Source: Episyrphus balteatus (Eukaryota > Arthropoda > Insecta > Diptera > Syrphidae). From it: a stretch of 64,000 nucleotides of DNA. The first letter of the stretch is position 1. Every line of letters begins with the position of its first letter. Shown here one piece after another: positions 12,701 to 22,330 of the stretch. The notes under the pieces were generated by a model, which saw only the letters and a list, made by a program, of their open reading frames with translations, was not told where the DNA came from and searched no databases. The position numbers and the translations under genes were made by a program. The DNA is taken from positions 155,841,718-155,905,717 of the forward strand of contig NC_079134.1 in assembly GCF_945859705.1 (NCBI RefSeq), in the 5' to 3' direction.

Positions 12701-15700
12701 TCAAACCTAGAACTGATAGAAAGAAACCAATATTATTTTTGAGCTTACTGAGCCCAAATCTATAAAATTTGATATAGCTAAATCTTTCTGAAAAATTTTA
12801 AAAAGTTGAAAATTGTTGGCCAGTGTAATATCTAGTGTTTTTTATATCATATTTTACGAAATAGTTTTTTGTATAAGGGGTAGGAAGTCTTCTACAAAAT
12901 TTTTTTCCTCGCTTACGCTCGCATGTAAAAATATATAAAAAAAAAAAAATTTTGCTCGGTCTGAGCTAACCCCTCCCGAAATGAAATCCTAGCTACGGCT
13001 ATGTCTTCAACCACCTTTCCTTCCATTTTCACCATAAAAGACTTTTTTTTTAGCCTAGTTGGTAGTCTTGTGTAGATTATGTTTATATTTAGAAGACTGC
13101 ACCCATTGTGTTTTATATTCCCCATTCTTCGAATATAAATTCGGTATCCTCCTCTTCTTTTTTCGCTGTAGCATTTTTGATCCTTGCCTGGAGAATGGAT
13201 TAATGAACAACATTCGGGACTACATGCGATCGCCTATGATTTTGTTTTACGAATTGGAGGTTTGAGTTTGATTTATTTCATTTTTATTATATTTATTCCA
13301 GTTCCGTGAAGTATAGCAAACACGATAGAAAACTCATCTAATTAGAATTCCTCGGATAGTTTTATTGAAGTTTACAATATTGGTTGCTGAACTTTTTTAA
13401 CAGTTCTGGAAATCACTTCTGAATATTTGGGTAAATTAGTTCAAAATCACAGAGCTTAAGTTTGTTGTTTAAAGTGTAATTTTCAAAGTTAAAAGTATTA
13501 TTTTTAAGTCGTACTTTGCGAACCTTTATCAAAGTCTTCTTATAGTAGAGTAACTAAAGCAAATTATTAGGGAACCCGGCCGAACAGCTCTGATTTTGAC
13601 GATTTTTTTTTTCAAACGTAGGTGATTTAAAATACTTTAAAGTCTTTAGATTAAAAATTGCCGGTGTTGCCGTATTGTTTTTTAAAATTAAAATTAAATT
13701 TTTTTTTACAAAACCATTTTTTTTGCTTAAATTTCATAAAACAAATGATAGCAAAAGATTCTCTAGGTAATTTAAGGAAAATATATAAAAGGCAGTAAGG
13801 GACAATCTTCTTTCGTTTAAGCGATAAATGCAATTTTCTAACATTCTGACCTGAAAACAACGGCAACACCTACAATATTTTAAAATACATTTTAAAAAAG
13901 CCAGAAGGTCATTCTTATCTCTTAAATTTAAATCCACTAAATTTAATCAAGACTTTTTGAAAAAATGGTCCTCAAACTCAGAATTAAAAAAAAATGTTAT
14001 TAGAAAAATTTAAAATGACTTTTTTCCAAACTTTTTCTAATAAAATATGAATTTATTTAAAAAAAAAGTTTTTGGCCATCAATATTATCAGTTGAATTTC
14101 GAAGCAAAAAAGGTAAAATATATCACACTTTTAAAAAAAAAATGAAAAATTACTTCAATTTCAATGGTTTTTTTTTATTAAAACTGAATTTTTGCATTGA
14201 AATAATTAATTTTCTCAAAGACTGTGGTAAATAGGAACTTTAAATTTTTACTTTTTAACTTTCAACAGTAAGGGTTATTAAATGAATAAAAAATAATTTT
14301 TATGTTTAGATGTTGAACTTTAAAAAAAAAATAAGTTACATTTTTTTTCAAAACTTTTACTAAAAAAAGTTCTTCGAAAATGAAATACTTTTTAAATTTT
14401 TTCATAAACCGTAATACATATTGACATTTCCTTTTATAATTTGAAATCATAATAAATGCGGCCAAAAAAATTTGAAAATAAATGCATTTTATATTACGAC
14501 CAAGTTTAAAAAACGACATTTTCAAATTTTTTCAATAATTTTTTTTTTTTCAAAAATCTGAGTTCAATTGCCATTCTTTCAAAAGCCGTTCATTCAATTA
14601 TCTTAATTTTAATTTTACTTATATGACTAAGCTTCTAGCTTTCTTAAAATGTATATTTGAATATTGTAGGTGTTGCCGTTGTGTTCAAATATTTTTTTTT
14701 GTGTTTGAAGTCAATTAATAAGAAAATTGCATCTATCGCTTGAACTATGGAAGATTGTCCCTCACTCCCATATATTTTTTTTCCTTGAATTTCCTAGACA
14801 ATCTTTTGGCATCAATTAATTTATGAAATTTAAGAAAAATTTTTGAAAAAAATTTGTTTTTGTTCACAAAAATCTTCAATTAAATTTAAAAAATCAAAAC
14901 GGCAACACCGGCAATTTTTAATCTATAGACTTTAAAGTATTTTTAATTACCGACGTTTGAAAAAAAAATATCATCAAAATCTAAGCTGTTCGGCCGGGTT
15001 CCCTAATATTGCCAATTTTTGAGCTTTAGTTACTCCACTATTAGAAACATTATAGAATGCTTCCTTTATTGGCCCATCTAGCTTCCTTTTTTAACGGACC
15101 AGGATACCTTTTGCTTTTAAATACTTTTCAAGGGGTTTTCATTCCTATTCAAAGACCATGACTTCTTGTCAAAGCCATCTTTCAAGAATGAAATATTCTT
15201 CTCGTTTTGGAAAACTCTTCAAAGAAGATAAAGCCGTCAAACACTTTACGTATAGTGCTTCTTTGATCAATTTGAGCTTTTAAAAGTCTTCTGTCAAAGT
15301 ATCCTTTCCTGCCTACATCAACATTCAACATATTGACTATCCATAAAGGTTTTTTTTATCCTGTTTTCAGTTTGAAAGAAACACTAAACCAAGGCTTTAA
15401 AGACGTTACACTTTCAAGACTTTTCACGTTGTTCACTAAAGTTTGGTTTATGAGGGCCATTTTTGAAGCCTTAACCTAAATAGTTTAACTCTGCATTGAA
15501 GTAGATATTAATTAATCTTGTGCACTTCAATTTTAACGAGAATTTTCAAAGACGCTGTTATGTTTTCTGCACCAATTGCAATACTTGCATTTTGCGTGTG
15601 TAAACGTAAACCTTCTAAACACTTTAAACAGTCCGTTTTTACTATTATATTTCCTTAAGTAGTTTTTTTCATCCGCTTTTCTTCTACAAGCCCAAATTAT

Positions 15701-17627
15701 TTTCTAATTTAAAACAATAGATTATTCTAATACGTCTTTAATATACTTTCTAATCCTTAACATCAATAACTCAGAATATTCTTCAATTACAGTCCTCGCA
15801 TACGTATGGATAACGGCTCATACTATATCAAGTGTGATACTGATGACATAAATCTCTCTTAGATGGACTGAAAAAAAAAAAAAAAACGTAAACCACAAAC
15901 AACTGTTTTGTTATACCTTAAACTTTCCCACACACAACCATATTGTTATAAAAACTAACCTCCACTAACTTTTCAATATCCTTAAAAGCTTCACACACAG
16001 AAAAAAAAAAAAAATCAACTTTGTTACTACAAAACTTACATCTATTACTTTTGAGAACTATTTCCTATTAAAAACGCCCCCGGCGCGCCGCCGTCCAGAT
16101 CCGTCGTCCGTTTCGTTCTGTACGCTTCAAGAATCAATTCCCTGCCAACATAGATTTCCTCAACCTCGCAACCATGACGCAGAGTAACTTTTCCTTTAAT
16201 GCCAGCAAACTTTTAAAATTTGTTACCCTAGCCAGAGAGTAAGAGCCCGCCACAAGAATCAACCGCCATAGGAATTCCTTCGTGACATGCATTTCGTGTC
16301 CCATGAAAATAGATATCCCATTGGCCTGCCACCTTAGGTGTCAATAAATCAGTTCGATAGGAACGAACTTAAAGACCACAAACACCGATGACGGTGAAAA
16401 AATACCGCTATACCTTTTCTAAAACCACCTTTTCGCCTACTCTCCTCTCTTAGCCATAAAACCAAAGATTTACTGCCAAAAGGTGTGGTTCTTAACGGTT
16501 TTTTCTTGTTCCTAACCAATTTTTTTTCTTCTTCTTCCTCTACCACAGATACGAAGATACTTTCATCGAACAGGTAAAAGCTTACGAAGCCCTTCCCATG
16601 CAAGAGCACGAAAACATGAAGTTTTCCGGCTACACCATAATGTGTCCCCTACGAATGCGGCGCGGCGGGGCCATTGTCCATTTGCCCGAGTCGGTGGCCA
16701 TAATCTACATGGCAAATCCGTTAAGCGAAGAGGTGCCAACATATGTGCCAATCAGGTAAGTCTCTTGTATTCGTCGGATCACCCTTCAAACTTTATACCT
16801 TTAGTTATTCGAAGGAAAATGTCCTGGCGAAACCGAACAAAACTTTGGCCATTTGTGTGGGCCCATTGCAGCAGCATTATAGCCAGGTTCTCCGGATGGT
16901 CGAATTTATTGAGATCTATCGTTTGCTGGGTGCTGACAAATTCTACTTCTATCGTCTCGAAGTGACGCCTGAAATTGACAAGGTTCTTGGGTATTATGAA
17001 CGGGCCAGACTGGCCGAAGTGAACGCATGGAATTTCTATGGTTATGAGTATAACGCCGAGGTGCATTATTCCGGCATCATGGTGCAGATAAATGAGTGCA
17101 TGTATCGAGCGACATTCGTCGATGGGTACAAGTATGTTGCTGTTGTGGATTTGGATGAGATTCTGGTGCCACTCAAGTGCAATACACTGTTGGACTATTT
17201 GCGGGGGGCAGAAGATGGCCGGACGAGTGCGTTTGTCTTTAGGAATGTGTTCTTTTTTAAGAAGGGTCCGAATGATACTATGAGTATGCCACCGGGGGCG
17301 CACAATCGATTTTTGTACACTCAGGTGAAGGTGCAGCGGACGTTTCTGCCATTGCCACCGCATCAGAGGAGCAAGTGTATTGTAAATGGGAGGACTACGA
17401 TTGAGATGGGTAATCATCAGGTATGGCGTCAGTTGGAAGGGATCTCGGAGACAAATGTGCACATTAGGGATGGACTGATGTTTCATTATCGTGAGAAGTG
17501 CATCGGGTGTAGGGTTGACCCGTTGATTGTGGACTTTACGGCGAGGCGATTTGGGTCGATTATATGGGACCAGGTGGATGATGTGTGTGTAAAGGTTTTC
17601 CAAAATGGGATCTGTCCGGTGGATTGA
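3604..17627 (+). CDS. GT92 (DUF23) family glycosyltransferase, type II membrane protein, 6 exons
   Basis: Six exons (3604-3708, 8119-8281, 8340-8439, 15793-15831, 16549-16755, 16805-17627) join in phase into 1,437 nt, a 478-residue protein. Residues 1-10 are cytosolic-like, and about 11-31 form one hydrophobic signal-anchor, so the rest should face the Golgi/ER lumen. The GT92 domain is mainly residues 205-440. It has a DLD metal/nucleotide-sugar type motif at 320-322 within VAVVDLDE, and an HYR triad at 432-434. Family 92 enzymes transfer sugars, galactose in characterised animal members; donor and acceptor here are not readable. Introns are 4,410, 58, 7,353, 717 and 49 bp, and the two long ones are filled with transposons. 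The 39-nt exon was placed by phase plus AG/GT borders. Its donor GTGTGA is weak, so that join is the least certain. The family call is firm. Confidence 0.88.
4968..5164. mobile_element. PIF/Harbinger-like MITE with TTA target duplication
   Basis: This is a 197-bp element with near-perfect inverted termini of about 45 bp. The left end starts GGCTAGGCGCACACATGCGA and the right end is its reverse complement with two changes. TTA flanks it at 4,965-4,967 and 5,165-5,167. Three-base TTA duplications and GGC ends fit PIF/Harbinger. It has no coding capacity and lies in intron 1 of the GT92 gene. Confidence 0.75.
5168..6102. repeat. degenerate copies of the same Harbinger-like modules
   Basis: The block around 5,228-5,323 repeats, with many changes, the interior of the adjacent MITE (motifs GATTATTC, GTTGCAAAAAT, TTTGAAAATTGT). 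A third degraded copy spans about 5,400-5,520. At 6,078-6,102 is another right-type terminus, AATCGCATGTGTGCGCCTAG. The region thus looks like a nested or tandem composite, interrupted by the tRNA-like element at 5,695-5,772. Confidence 0.6.
5695..5772 (-). other. tRNA-like sequence inside a repeat (not a functional tRNA)
   Basis: On the minus strand this reads like a tRNA body. A D-arm/A-box segment TAGCACGTTGGTAAAACA is followed by a degenerate B box with GATCGATCCCCGG. The order and spacing match the tRNA-like segment at 45,088-45,160, and the two align through most of their length. The acceptor and anticodon stems do not close well, so this is a tRNA-derived repeat core, not a working tRNA. 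The right flank has TTTTTCTCAGTG, a terminus-like motif. Confidence 0.5.
6803..7733 (+). mobile_element. family A element (CTGT microsatellite, 3' hairpin), copy 1
   Basis: This non-coding element of about 0.93 kb lies in intron 1 of the GT92 gene. It shares with copies at 50.3, 54.2 and 59.3 kb a conserved 5' block (GACATTACGATGG, AATGCCAAAAAAGTGGG), a (CTGT)n run, a block GGAGCTACAGCCTAAACCGA, and a 3' end with the hairpin ACGACCCAGTCGT followed by GCATTTTATT. Compared with the other copies it lacks the outermost 5' bases. Class is uncertain: no TSD is clear, and the microsatellite plus 3' hairpin recall non-autonomous Helitron-like elements. Confidence 0.7.
8119..8281 (+). CDS. GT92 gene exon 2
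   Basis: Follows acceptor TTTCCAG and encodes residues 36-90 of the stem region, including WQFIGDPYYRQQIYSAYFDP. It ends in phase 1 at donor GTAAGA. The joined codon across the next 58-bp intron is asparagine. Confidence 0.88.
8340..8439 (+). CDS. GT92 gene exon 3
   Basis: Follows acceptor CTTATAG and encodes residues 90-123, including SYGSIRVFAVLPLRLQTDI, the start of the region that precedes the catalytic domain in this family. It ends in phase 2 at donor GTAAGC. A foldback transposon begins 19 bp after the exon end. Confidence 0.88.
8459..9075. mobile_element. foldback / Mutator-like MITE, copy 1
   Basis: This is a 617-bp element with long inverted arms (about 150-190 bp each) bounded by an exact 9-bp duplication, GTAAGAATG, at 8,450-8,458 and 9,076-9,084. 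The outer parts of the arms are built from repeated GTTACG motifs spaced about 16-20 bp. The inner parts contain TGACATGTGATTTTTGGGTT. Nine-base duplications and repeat-structured long arms are typical of Foldback/MULE elements. There is no coding capacity. It sits in intron 3 of the GT92 gene, starting 19 bp after the end of exon 3. Confidence 0.85.
9457..10430 (+). repeat. family C: degenerate ~150-bp tandem units, copy 1
   Basis: About six diverged units each begin near AAAAACACCCTTTCAC, at about 9,525, 9,676, 9,823, 9,974, 10,120 and 10,305. A recurring TTATAGACTTT and TTCATTAGTGTAACA-like block follows. Most of the interval aligns closely with 36,204-37,085, so the array moved or was copied as a unit. 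No termini or TSD are identified here. It lies in intron 3 of the GT92 gene. Confidence 0.7.
11612..13003. mobile_element. hAT-like element with G/C homopolymer hairpin
   Basis: This 1,392-bp element has perfect 10-bp inverted termini CATAGCCGTA / TACGGCTATG and an exact 8-bp duplication TCTTCAAC at 11,604-11,611 and 13,004-13,011. The 8-bp duplication and CA...TG ends fit hAT. Near the left end 14 G residues (11,627-11,640) face 13 C residues (11,654-11,666). The interior at about 12,300-12,830 holds three degenerate 173-bp units. No transposase frame is seen, so it is non-autonomous. Confidence 0.75.
12315..12833 (+). repeat. three tandem 173-bp units inside the hAT-like element
   Basis: The start motif TAGTAT/TAGTAC recurs at 12,315, 12,488 and 12,661, exactly 173 bp apart. 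Shared blocks include GAAATTACCCCCAAAATGTG and TAGAGCTCCTAGAAA, with increasing decay in the third unit. Internal tandem repeats of this size are common in non-autonomous elements. Confidence 0.75.
13543..15040. mobile_element. 1.5-kb element with ~400-bp inverted arms
   Basis: The left arm (13,543 to about 13,900) and right arm (about 14,640-15,040) are imperfect reverse complements. Matching blocks include AGTAACTAAAGC, TTAGGGAACCCGGCCGAACA, GCCGGTGTTGCCG, GGGACAATCTTC and CGGCAACACCTACAATATT, in mirrored order. The ends are flanked by TTA/TA, so a Tc1/mariner-type TA or a TTA duplication are both possible. It has no coding capacity. It lies in intron 3 of the GT92 gene, ending 752 bp before exon 4. 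Confidence 0.8.
15041..15792. other. intron sequence, no feature seen
   Basis: Unique-looking AT-rich sequence between the inverted-repeat element and exon 4. No repeat termini, hairpins or alternative exons in phase are evident. Confidence 0.5.
15793..15831 (+). CDS. GT92 gene exon 4 (39 nt)
   Basis: This small exon lies between acceptor ATTACAG and donor GTGTGA and encodes PRIRMDNGSYYI plus split codons at each end. It is the only candidate seen in the 8.1 kb between the flanking exons that enters and leaves in phase 2. The peptide suits this part of GT92 proteins, where a short NG-containing strand precedes the segment ending in CPLR. The donor is weak, so confidence is below that of the neighbouring exons. 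Confidence 0.6.
16079..16091. other. GC palindrome CCCGGCGCGCCGC in intron 4
   Basis: This 13-base GC-only run contains the palindrome GGCGCGCC and is striking in AT-rich DNA. The same 13 bases occur at 21,598-21,610. The function is unknown. Confidence 0.7.
16549..16755 (+). CDS. GT92 gene exon 5
   Basis: Follows acceptor TACCACAG with a long pyrimidine tract and encodes residues 136-205, including YTIMCPLRMRR. The CPLR-type motif is a landmark at the entry to the GT92 domain. It ends in phase 2 at a good donor GTAAGT. The following intron is only 49 bp. Confidence 0.85.
16805..17627 (+). CDS. GT92 gene terminal exon with catalytic domain
   Basis: Encodes residues 205-478 and the stop. It carries the family landmarks: ICVGPLQQHY at the domain start, an EFIEIYRLLGADKFYFY strand-helix, the DLDE motif, FRNVFFFK, and HYREKCIGC near the end. 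An open frame can be read back to an ATG at 16,743, but that crosses the 49-bp intron and discards exon 5, so the spliced form is preferred. The base composition is much richer in G+C than the flanking introns, as expected for coding sequence. Confidence 0.93.
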
Positions 17628-17830
17628 TGGGTGGAGTTATTTTTGTTTTTTTTTTAAATATTGATTGGATGGAAGGAGACAAATGGGTGTCTATTTTTAG
17701 TTCAATGTTTTCTGCATGTTTATGTATAGGTAGACAGAAAGAGAGAAAGAGTTTACGAATTTAGTAAGAATTTATTTTTCATATGAATATACATTTAAGT
17801 AATAAAATTTTGTACAATGTATTTAAAGGT
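17628..17830 (+). terminator. GT92 gene 3' UTR and poly(A) signal
   Basis: A canonical AATAAA lies at 17,801-17,806, about 174 bp after the stop codon, followed by a T/G-rich stretch. This is the most likely cleavage region. No further signal of equal quality lies closer. Confidence 0.6.
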
Positions 17831-17834
17831 GGAA

Positions 17835-18039
17835 GCTTGTTTTTATGAATTCTAGATCTTTTTCCAGGAACGTTATAAAAGGTAAGTCACCAAAAGGATA
17901 TCGAAGGAGATAAAGATCATCTCATCTGAGACTTGTTCTACCTTAATTTTATAGACCAGAAAATTACAAAAACACGAATTAAAAAGTAAGGGTAAGGTAA
18001 GGTAAGGGTAACACATTGGTGTTTCTATGATTTTCGGTA
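17835..18039. other. intergenic DNA with GGTAA microsatellite
   Basis: A short run of GGTAA/GGGTAA units lies near 17,985-18,010. Nothing else is supported here. Confidence 0.5.
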
Positions 18040-18345
18040 TTGAAAATCATCAATTATCCAAAATTAATGTGATTTGGCACATTTGAGGATTTGAATCTAA
18101 AAAGACTGCCAACTTTTGTTTTATACAATGGTGGCATTTTTATTAAATCATTTTGAAATCTTCGAAAGACCTGTGGAGCTTGTAATGACTGAGAAAAGGC
18201 ATGTATGTCTTTGAATATGTTAAAAATTAGAATTCTCAAGCATTTTTTCAAATACAACAACAAGTTACCAAATTCTGATAGCCCTAAAGTTGGCCTATCA
18301 GCATGTTTCGTTTGATCCATTACTTTTGGGACACCCTGTGTTTAA
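18040..18345 (-). repeat. probable dispersed repeat ending in ACACAGGGTGTCCC
   Basis: Read on the minus strand this starts with ACACAGGGTGTCCCAAAAGT. That terminus type recurs in many insect dispersed elements. An 88-codon frame inside has no recognisable domain. Only this copy is seen in the window, so the assignment rests on the terminus motif alone. Confidence 0.35.
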
Positions 18346-18708
18346 TTGTAATAAAATGTCATTTCAGAATAAAAAACAAAAAATATATAAATGAGGCTCT
18401 TAAGGTCTTTTATTAAAAAATCTTAATACAAAATATTTGTCTAAATGATGTAGGTTTATCAAGCAACGCTACTCAACAGCTTTAAAAATCAAGATTTGAC
18501 TTGAAAAAAAAAAAAAAAAAAAAAAAAACAAGGAAAAGATGACATTTGTGCATTCAGCTCCATGTTCTTTTCAAATCCCCTCACTTATCTGCAATTGTAA
18601 CTGATTTTTGAGCAGAAGATTATCCTTTATATTTTCGATTAAAGTTCAATTCCATTTTATTCCTTTTGATATTTCTGAAATATCGTTCACGCAACAGATT
18701 CATAACCA

Positions 18709-18890
18709 AATAAAATGTATGACTTAATCGTAAGTACTTGCTTTTATAGTAAAAAATGCTTCAAATATAAAACTTTGTAGGTATTTAAAATTTAATTAAG
18801 GAATAATTTAAAAATAATTTAAAAAAAAATTAAAGAAAATTAAATAAAATGCACGACTTCGTCGCACGTACTTCCTCTTGCAGTCCAAAA
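18709..18890 (-). repeat. two decayed 3' ends of family A in tandem
   Basis: At 18,709-18,752 and 18,841-18,884 the sequence matches the conserved 3' terminus of family A in reverse orientation (AATAAAATG, then a hairpin, then ACTTGC). The first copy differs mainly by T or A in place of the CpG bases of the hairpin. How far the second element continues to the right (perhaps through 19.2 kb) is unclear. Confidence 0.55.
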
Positions 18891-21350
18891 CACTATTATG
18901 TAAGTTTACTTGTATATTTTTAAAGCTGCCTCTATATACATTTTAAAGAAATTTTGTTGATGTTGGGGAAGAGCCGCCATTTAGGGCAAAATTTTGTTAC
19001 ATGAAAAAAAAATTTTTTTTCTTGTTTGACTTTTTTTTAGAAAAACTAAAAATGCAGTTTTATTGCAACTGCTTTGAAAGTTACGTTTGTTTTATTAAAA
19101 TCGTTAAAGTCGTTTTCGAGTTATTTGATATAACTTGAAAAATTTGTATGGGAGGTAAAAAAAAACAACTTTCAGAATTCTATAAAAATCAGCCTAATCT
19201 ACTTAACGATGGCAGCTATGAAAAAGCACATCTTAATAATTTTTATTGAAAACATCATGGGCTATAAAATAGATTTAAAATATATTTTAAAAACTGCATT
19301 TTAGAAGAGTTGAGTATAAAAAAATGTTGTTTTTGATTTTTGTCGAGAATAAAAAAAAAATTGTTTTTCTAGTTACAACTTCGAGAAATAAAAACTTTAT
19401 CGAAAGATGTAAAAAAAAACACATAATCTACACATGCTATGAAAATTTGTTAAGATCACACTGATCATTTGACGAAAATAAATAAAAAACGATATTTTTT
19501 ATACATAGGTACCACTCTTTTAAGCGCACTACCTTTAAAACGATAAGTGTTACTAAAGCATATCTTAAGCTATTTTGTTATTTTAGTAGCTAGGTACAAA
19601 AATTCGCAATTTTGGAATTTTGACCAAATCAAAAACTTTTATTTCTTTTGGAAAGACTACTTTAAAAAAAATGTAGTTATATAAAGGAGCACATTATCTA
19701 GCAGTTTTTCAAAAAAAAAAAACTTTTCAATAGGACTCATCGTTTAAGAGTAATATGCAAAGAACCGATATTTTCGACATTTGACACATTTTAAAACCAC
19801 GATATCTTCTAAACGATATCTCGAAGAAAAAAAGTGTCATAACATTTTTTTAGGGAACTGCAAAACCTACTACTATCTACATAAATTTTGTTGATAGTTT
19901 CTTCCGTTTCAAAGTTATATGTATATGTTTTCATATCACCTACATTCTCGACATTAAAACTGGAATAACTTTTTATGCACACATGGGACTTTTGGGGACT
20001 TTTGACATTTTACTTAAATCGACATTTGAATGCTCTATATCAATTTTTAGCTCTTCGAAAAATGCATGTCCAAAACTCCCCCAAGGAATATCGCCTGAAG
20101 AACTTTAAAACGTTATAATAAAAATATAGAAATTTAACAAAAATTAAAATCCATAAACTGTGCTTAATTTTAAGTTTATTACATACAAAATGTTAACTTC
20201 CAAGCATAAAGATAAAATCCCAGAAAACAGCAGAAAAAAAACTTGGATATTTACGGCATCATATTTTATATACAGAAACTGAAAAAGTGGTTATCGTACT
20301 CTATCTTTTGAATTCATAAATGTTTCACATTTATTTTTTTTTCTGTGGATTTAAATTCACAAGAAAAATGTTATAAAATATCAAACACTTTTGAAATATT
20401 TCATTTTAAATGGAAAAAAATATTTAGAATGCTCTTTTTCCATGATCCTGACAAAATTTTTCTTTGCCAAAATTATAAAAAAAAAATTCTCAAAACATTT
20501 GAGTCATGCTTCACATCTTAAAAAATCTAGAATTCTTTGTTAAGTTAAGTTCAGTTTAAAAATTGTCTGAAGAAGTCATTGAAATTTGAGCAATTTGTGA
20601 GGTCACTGTGGTGTATGAGTAACATTTTGTTCTATAAAAAAACTGAATTTTAAAACAAAATTTTAACTTAACTATTTTATTTTATTTGACTTAATTCAAG
20701 CCAGAAAAAAAAAAAAAACAATATATATGTGTAAATTAATATGAATAACAATAAAAAATAATAATAATAAAAATTTGTAAACAGTGCTGTAAACATACCT
20801 AAACTAAATTGGTTTTTTGTAACTTAAGCTTTATAATGCTACATTTTAGAGTATTTTTTTTAATTTTTTTGTAAATGTTTTCAAGAAAGTATGCAAAATG
20901 TTAAAATTTTCTAAAATGCCTTAGATCTTAAATTTTTTATTAAATTCTAAACCAAATATTTGACAAATTTTTTTTACAAGTTCACTCATCAAAATAATAC
21001 ATAAAAAGTGGTTCTGAAAAGTGACTAGAACTTTTTTTAAGTAGAAAAATATGCTTATCGGCAAACCTCGCTGATGATATTTTGGGCCTGCAGTTTACTC
21101 TGAAATGCCTGTGTTACACAATCGCTACATTCAAGTCTCAAACCTCTAGCAACAGTTTTATTTTAAAGAACAAAATTGATTTTAAAATGAACAATTCTAA
21201 CAACTGTCATTGAAATATAAACCTTCCGGAAATTAACAACATCAAATTAAATTGACCACGTAGGTAATTTCCTCCTAAATGTATGCAATGCATTTGGACA
21301 TTGAACAACACCACACACACAACCAGAAACTAAAATAATAAAGTGTCATA
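18891..21350. other. AT-rich intergenic DNA, probable old repeats
   Basis: Many A/T homopolymers and short blocks resemble degraded family A interior (for example TTCGAGTTATTTGATATAAC near 19,120). No exon, RNA gene or clear element boundary is seen. Confidence 0.5.
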
Positions 21351-22330
21351 GTAGCAAAACCAGCAACTTCATATACATGAAGATGTTGTAATAACCAGAT
21401 TCCTGTCTCTCCATTCGTTCTTTTTTTTTTTAACTTGAAATTCCATTGGAAACCACGTTATATCATAGAATATAGTATAGAATACTCAGAAGTGAATTCA
21501 CCTCACCATGACCCATCCTCAACCCGGAAAGGAATGTTCCTAAACAAATCTGGTTCAATAGACTAGCTCTGTTAAGTTCTCTTCTCTTTTTACTGCGCCC
21601 GGCGCGCCGCACCATTTCAATCCCATTAACCTAGAAAATATATTCAAACCCTCCTTCCACCACCATCATCATCATCAGCCACCGACCATGATACCTATCC
21701 CCAGGCTATTCAAAGCTCTCTCTATTATATTTCCTTCACGGTTTGTTTTCAACAAAACGGACTATCTCGTGTCCAGTTGAGCATTTCCATATCCGTTTTT
21801 AGCTGCCAAAAAAACAAGGGTTTTGTGTCTCGTGTTTTGTCTTTGCCGTGAATTTCTGAATTTCATTAGCTTTAGATTGTTATCGATGACCAATTTTGTT
21901 ATAAACGTCAGAAAGGCATGACATCACCCAGGTGGCTGCTGAGAACATGCGAAACATAACAACCCTCTCCGTGTAAATATTCTATTCCTTTTCCACAGAT
22001 TCCTGATTAGCTATATTCTCACACGTTTCCTTTGGAGTTCTTTTGAAAATGAGGGGGGTTGTCGGTCGGGTGGTTTCGTCTCTTCTGTGTGTCAGTGGAT
22101 GAAGATGGTTTTGGCCAGGTCATGATGCCAAATCGATGAGCTTTTTTTTTTTTTTTTGTATTCTTCTTTGAGTTTATTTTTGAGAGGAAAACGCAATTGC
22201 GCATTGAAAAAGACCCCACTTTTGCGGATGAACACGTCCAACAAAAAGAAGAATGTTGTTGATGTTGTTTGTCGCAACATTCGGTGTGTTGATGCAGTGT
22301 TTTTGATTTGTTCAGTGACTTAAAAGAATA
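21351..22330. other. less AT-rich unique island
   Basis: This stretch is clearly more mixed in composition than its flanks. It has CCACCATCATCATCATCAGCC near 21,660 and the 13-base GC palindrome at 21,598-21,610. Frames on both strands lack domain features. It may hold regulatory sequence or an untranslated exon of the downstream unknown gene, but there is no direct evidence. Confidence 0.35.

Noticed and set aside
13172..13259. Candidate extra GT92 exon (frame starting IFDPCLENGLM) with AG and GT borders
   Set aside because: It enters in the right phase but leaves in phase 0, while every downstream candidate exon needs phase 2. The donor GTTTGA is poor and the peptide shows no family feature.
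16743..16804. Upstream extension of the terminal GT92 exon to an ATG at 16,743
   Set aside because: It crosses a good donor (GTAAGT) and acceptor and would remove the conserved CPLR-containing exon. Treated as intron-retention possibility only.
16779..17603. 274-codon open frame on the minus strand
   Set aside because: It is antisense to the GT92 catalytic exon and has no family features. It arises from codon bias of the real gene.
18054..18320. 88-codon minus-strand frame, possibly a transposase fragment
   Set aside because: No transposase motif is recognisable. It lies within a probable dispersed repeat and is annotated only as repeat.
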